Below are positions 59,481 through 64,000 of a DNA stretch of 64,000 nucleotides, piece after piece (position 1 is the stretch's first letter; each line of letters starts with the position of its first letter). The DNA is taken from NCBI RefSeq assembly GCF_040807025.1, contig NC_090942.1:81449987-81513986 (forward strand). The letters are read 5' to 3'. Under the pieces are notes generated by a model. That model saw only the letters and a program-made list of their open reading frames with translations. It did not search any database and had not been told where the DNA came from. This stretch comes from Struthio camelus. Its lineage: Eukaryota; Chordata; Aves; Struthioniformes; Struthionidae. A program made the position numbers and the translations under genes.

Positions 59481-61729
59481 TTTTTCTACCTCTCTAAAAA
59501 TATATGTGAATAATTAGGAGTTACCCATTTAGGTTGACTCTTTTATTACGCTTCAGTGGATGATCAGTGCAGAATGCGTGCTGGGGATCTCCTTAGCTGG
59601 AGACTCAGCTTTCTGACAACAGAAATTCTCTGCACTTTGCCAAAAATGGTTTCCCTGGAAAGCATCCTGCATTTTTCACCCCAGCAATCAATAACCTACA
59701 GCCTGCTCCCATGGAGCATGTTACCATATTAAGGTTTTGTAGTTCAGTTGCATTTCTATCTCCATTGGATTTAAAGATCGCATGAACATGTGTAATATTC
59801 AAGCAAATACAATACTAATGGTATAAGCCCCACCTGGCCAGATCCAATATTCAATGCGTGTGTGAATAATGGCATTGTTGTGTCAGAGAGAGTTTACAAT
59901 GGGAATTCAGAGCAGCTACAGGTGGTTTGAAATCAAACAAAGAAAAGTCCGTTTACTCAGTGAGCTTACTAAAACATAGTTGCAATTCAGGATCAGCTGA
60001 TGATCAGTTCTTTTAGATAGCAGCCATCTGTCATACACAATGTGCTTTCAGTAAATAAGAGTACTCAGTGGGCAGCCCATGCGCTTTGGGATTCTCCCTG
60101 GAAGTCTGCTTTGGTCTTCTTTCAAGGTACAGCTGGTAGGTAGGCTGCAATCTTGGCCCTGCTATAAAACTTCCCGGGGAAGAGACCACAACACATGCTG
60201 TGCGAGAAGTTGGGAGAACTGGGGCTCACAGAGTGAGTGGTGTCTGCAGTGGAAGAGAAAAAATGTGAGCCATTCAGTGCCCTCATTTCACTGCTGTAGG
60301 AATAAATGCTCCCCTGTACAGCAAAAGCAAAGGGCATTTCTATAGGGTGCAGCTATAGTGGACATACATATCAGAACAAGTGTGCAAACCCTCATCTAGT
60401 CCATTTTCCTCCTGCCTGCTCTATTGCATTTGGCAATGAAAATTTGGTATGAAAGCTCCCGACCTCCAGGTGCCGCCCCACAAGGAACCGTTCAGGGCAT
60501 GGAGGACCTCCCGCTAGAGGCAGCAGTGCATGGGGGGGTATCTTGCCTTGAAATGCAAGCGACAGCAACACAACTAGCTGCTGATACAGGCTCTGTTCTA
60601 CAAGGCTCAGATTGGTGCTGTGGTGCCTAGCTCTTTAGTGCCTTTTCCTCCATCCCTGCTCCTCTCTATAGGTCTACGGTGGCTCTCTTCTCTGTATTGG
60701 TGATGAGGAGGGGTGGGCCTGGTGGCAGGCCTTGCTCCCCTCTCTAGCTACCAGCTGGCAGCTTTCTGCTCACTCTCTTTCCTAAGAAAGCACCCAAGCA
60801 GGGCAGAGCTGTGGGACCGAAGTGTTAGGGCTGTTTTTTTTTTTTTTTTTGCAGGGGGATGTCATGGGACCTGGCAAAATATCAGTTTGTTCTGAGAGAT
60901 GATGTGAGAGTTTCGCTTCCATCTCAAGATATAGCTTCCATGGTGAAATGCCAGGGACGGATCCTGGCCTCACAGAGAGATCAAATTAACTGGGGAGCAG
61001 TTAACAGAGAAACAGGGAAAGAGTCACTGCCCCTTTCAGACCCTCTTCCAGTCCCACTGACATATAATGCAGAAATTGTAACAATAGTTCTATCTTTGGT
61101 GGTCACAATCCTTCTGGGTATCCGTATCCTGCAGGATTTGAATGCTATGGACTGCTTTACACTGCTCGGTTTTTTCAGATAGTATGATACTAGTTCCATG
61201 TTGAAAGATGTGTTATTAGTTTCAGCAGTTAGATGAATTCAAGACTGAGGAGAGTGCCTCTGTGGTAGCTGATAACATACTCAGGATTGCCTAAATACAT
61301 CTAATTGTCAGATGACTAATTACAGTCAACCTTCCTACAGGCTTGTTATCAGGCATTTTAGGAGTACGACGGGATGCTGCTGGCCAGCCTCTCAATGCTC
61401 CCTCCCTCTGTGCAGCCCCAAACTGGAGCTCCCCATCTGGAGCCTCAAACATCTGCCTGCACAAGCGGGCTCTGGGGCAGCCATGGAGCTGTGCACAGCT
61501 GCACAATGACAGTGCGGCAGCACGGCTTCAGGGCTGCCTGAGCAAGGGCTCTTCAGGCAGTCAGTGGGTAGAACTTACGGATTAATAAATAATGATTGAA
61601 TTCTACTTTTAAGCAGAACAGTCTTTCTCTCAGGCTGCCTGTGGCTAGTAGTTGCTACAGGCCGAAAAATGATCTCTCCTGTTGCCGAAGACCTTGACTA
61701 TGACACTTGACTTATACCTCCTATTTTAG
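59481..61729. other. Intergenic DNA with a weak exon-like stretch
   Basis: A T20 run followed by GCAG at 60834-60854 forms an acceptor-like signal before a plus-strand open frame (60859-61182) that resembles no known protein. No other feature was seen. Confidence 0.4.
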
Positions 61730-61865
61730 GATCCTGTCAATCCATGTGGGGATCCAATAGGAAAAGCAATCTCAATAACAAAAAATGCAAAACCAGAAGA
61801 ACCTTTTAGCAAGGCACAGATTCTGGGACAAGTCATGTCTGTTCAGGAAGGGCACATTTACACTG
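61730..61865 (+). other. Candidate internal exon of an unidentified plus-strand transcript
   Basis: A 136-bp segment bounded by a good acceptor (pyrimidine-rich CTCCTATTTTAG) and a near-perfect donor (ACTG|GTAAGT). It is open in only one forward frame, starting D-P-V-N-P-C-G and ending G-H-I-Y-T, entering phase 0 and leaving phase 1. The peptide was not recognised. It could be a coding exon of a gene extending beyond the window, a lncRNA exon, or chance. Confidence 0.3.
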
Positions 61866-62199
61866 GTAAGTGCCCCAGCCCGCACACAACACTATACCCC
61901 TGTTACCATGTACCTGATGTAGATAGAAGCCTAAAACCTGAATCAGATGCAGGGAGAAACAGAGCCAAAATACAGTCCTTCATGAACTAGTTTATATAAA
62001 GAGTGTGTCTTTATAATACTTAATAGTACTTCATATCAGTAAAGTACCAATTTGCACTGGTAAAGTCACTGGGGTCCTATTGCTTGTATGGTAAAGTTAG
62101 ATCTGTCAATAGCCTCTTTGCTTGTCTGCATTTGAAGTTTGCCCTAATGCAGCCACAATGCATTGAAAGGACACAAATCTGCAGTGTAGGCAAGAGGAA
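61866..62199. other. Nothing recognised
   Basis: Short AT-rich intergenic or intronic sequence after the candidate donor; no motif was supported. Confidence 0.4.
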
Positions 62200-62362
62200 G
62201 GATGGTTTAATCACTCGAGTGTTAGAGCTGGAGAGTCACTGGGTGACCTTGGGCGAGTCACTTAGATATCTGTGTTTCCATTCCCTGCTAGTTAATGGAT
62301 AAATAGGACTGCCCTGCCTCCCAGGAGTGTTGTCAGGATAAATATGTCAGAGATGGTGGGGT
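62200..62362 (+). mobile_element. MIR SINE relic
   Basis: 'gggtgaccttgggcgagtca' followed by 'ctgtgtttccattccc', 'gttaatggataaatagga' and 'ctgcctcccaggagtgttgtc' reproduces the order of the MIR core and 3' part ('gtgaccttgggcaagtcact..tcagtttcctcatctgtaaaatggg..gttgtgaggatt'). The best preserved of the three MIR copies seen. Confidence 0.85.
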
Positions 62363-63195
62363 GCGGTAAGTCAGTGGGGATGGCCCAGCATGCCACAGAA
62401 AGGCCTACAATCCCCTTGCCACACAAACCCTGAAAGCATTACAGTACTTAGCTCTCCTATAGCCCCTTCCTTGTGTGAATTTCAAATGAAATTCAAATGA
62501 ATTACCAAACATCACTGAATTTAACGCTCATAGTATTCCTGGGAATGAGTTATTACAGTGTACAGTGAAGATAATAGTGGGGCAGTGACTTTCCAGGGAA
62601 ATCTGATGTGGATCCAGTTTTCCTGTCCCTTAACCCCTTAACCGTAAGAATTTTTTTTTTTTTTGCTTGCTCATTTTGAGGAGTGGGGAAACAGCTTGGG
62701 TAGAAGGGTCAGGTTCAGGGTTTTTGTAAAGGGCAGCACAGCTTTTCACCTTTAGGTCTTCACCAAAGAGCTAGCTCAGACTCTAATCTAGATGTTGTCC
62801 TTAATCCTACCATTTCCACACACCCGCTCCCCCACCAAACGTGACAGTACCTTCAGTTCTGGCTGGCAGGTCCACAGAGGCTGAGTTGCTGCTCTCATGT
62901 GCATCTGTCTTACATATAGGGAGGGTGAAGGCTTGATCGCTTACAGTCCAGGGCTGTCTTCAGTCAGTTTTCTGCTGAAAACTGTGCAAAGAAGCAGGCA
63001 CATTCTCCCACAGATGTCTTGTAAAAAAATAACAGAATGGATTAGTGTATTATAGTGTGAAGAACTATACGCCAAACCCATAGAATGCATAGGCTAAGCT
63101 CATCCTGGAGAAAGAAATTTTTGGGAGCCGCCACAGTCTTTGGAAAAATGTTAGAGAAAACACTGTCCTGGGACAGTCCATGCACTGTCACAGGA
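62363..63195. other. Nothing recognised
   Basis: Contains a short CAAATGAAATT duplication near 62.48-62.50 kb and a T12 run near 62.65 kb. No gene or repeat family was supported. Confidence 0.4.
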
Positions 63196-63425
63196 CACAG
63201 AAGCACAGAATAGTTGGGGTTGGAAGGGACCTCTGGAGATCATCTGGTCCAACCCCCCCTGCTCAGAGCGGGGACACCTACAGCAGGTTGCCCAGGACCC
63301 TGTTCAGTTGAGTTCTGAATATATCCTAGGATGGGAACTCCACAACCTCTCTGGGCAACCTGTGCCACTGTTTGACTGTCCCCACAGTAAAAAAAGTGTT
63401 TTCTTATGTTTTAATGGGAAGTTTG
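63196..63425 (-). mobile_element. CR1 LINE 3' fragment
   Basis: The antisense strand of CR1 is clear: 'cacagaatagttggggttgg', 'gggacctctggagatcatct', 'ggtccaacccccc', then 'ccacaacctctctgggcaac'. The 3' end lies at the low coordinate. 5'-truncated and without a usable frame. Confidence 0.93.
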
Positions 63426-63938
63426 AAGCTTCATACTTGGGCTAAGCTGTTCGACCACTTGAGCTACCTTTGCAGTGAAGCCTTATCTTAATTTAAATTC
63501 AGTCCAAGGTGATAAAGAGCAAAATAGTTTTAACATCTGACAGCTGTTAGGAGACTGCAAAGGGAATTGTGAGTGGCTTAACTTGGTCTCCAGAGGGTAG
63601 CTGACTGGGAAAGACACCAGCCCATAGAATGGATGGGCTGGAAAAATAAATCATAACTTCATCCTAGGCTCGAGCTCCTCAGAAAGGATGGCAAAGTAAG
63701 CAGTGCTCGACCTGGCTACATATCTGGGGAGGGCAGGGCACACCCAGATGTAACACTCCACATTGATGCTCCAGGGTTGCAGTCACGCAATGTGTCACAG
63801 GGAGAACAACAAACTTTTTTTATATCTTCCCACACATCTGAACTTCCTCCTTTTGAAGCAGTACGGCAAACAGAAATATCAGAAGCATGTTGTTGGCAGT
63901 GTTTTTAGTCAACAGTAAGAGACACAAGTGAACTTGTT
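63426..63938. other. Nothing recognised
   Basis: Single-copy-looking sequence between a CR1 copy and the terminal hexamer repeat; no coding or RNA feature was seen. Confidence 0.4.
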
Positions 63939-63973
63939 CCTCCTTGTCCTTGTCCTTGTCTTTGTCCTTGTCC
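63939..63973. repeat. (CCTTGT)n hexanucleotide repeat
   Basis: About five CCTTGT units with one TCTTTGT variant, close to the right window edge. Confidence 0.92.
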
Positions 63974-64000
63974 CCTTTCCATACAACAGAGATTATCTAA

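Noticed and set aside
1-64000. CRISPR array, bacterial operon, tRNA or snRNA gene
   Set aside because: No regularly spaced direct repeats, no tRNA A/B boxes with cloverleaf, and no snRNA signatures were seen by eye. The sequence is vertebrate nuclear DNA.

Overview
The window is vertebrate nuclear DNA, almost certainly from a bird. The main evidence is the interspersed repeats. Several CR1 LINE pieces are present, one with a recognisable reverse-transcriptase FADD box and one with the bird-type 3' end built on an ATTCTGTG-like octamer. There are also old amniote relics (MIR, an L2-like tail, Chompy-like MITE fragments), long CA/TG microsatellites, a single CpG island, and coding sequence split by GT-AG introns. 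The species cannot be named from this sequence.

One protein-coding gene can be supported. It lies on the minus strand and encodes a CIP/KIP cyclin-dependent kinase inhibitor of the p21 type. Its two coding exons are 29471-29069 and 24897-24830, separated by a 4.2-kb intron. Joined, they give a 156-residue protein with an N-terminal CDK/cyclin inhibitory (CDI) domain, a basic linker and a C-terminal PCNA-binding PIP box that has all the features of a CRL4-Cdt2 PIP degron. The PIP degron favours CDKN1A (p21). Some CDI residues look more like p27/p57, so an amphibian-cdknx-like paralogue is not excluded. A CpG island at about 32.8-33.8 kb is the probable promoter and non-coding first exon, with two candidate splice donors.

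Layout. 1-24.8 kb is 3' flank with no recognisable gene: a MIR relic, two oppositely oriented CR1 copies at 7.5-9.1 kb, microsatellites and AT-rich tracts. The gene occupies 24.8 to about 33.7 kb; its introns carry ancient CR1, L2-like and Chompy-like remnants. 33.8-64 kb is 5' flank, again with no confident gene. It holds MIR relics, a possible TATA promoter near 50.56 kb, a 130-bp alternating purine-pyrimidine cruciform/Z-DNA tract at 59.35 kb, one orphan well-spliced open exon at 61.73 kb, a CR1 copy at 63.2 kb and a CCTTGT repeat at the right edge. An isolated cell-cycle inhibitor gene with tens of kilobases of flank on both sides suggests long-range regulation, but no enhancer can be proved from one sequence.

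I found no convincing undescribed biological system. The most useful items for follow-up are the mosaic character of the CDK inhibitor, its CpG-island structure, and the candidate exon and promoter in the 5' flank.
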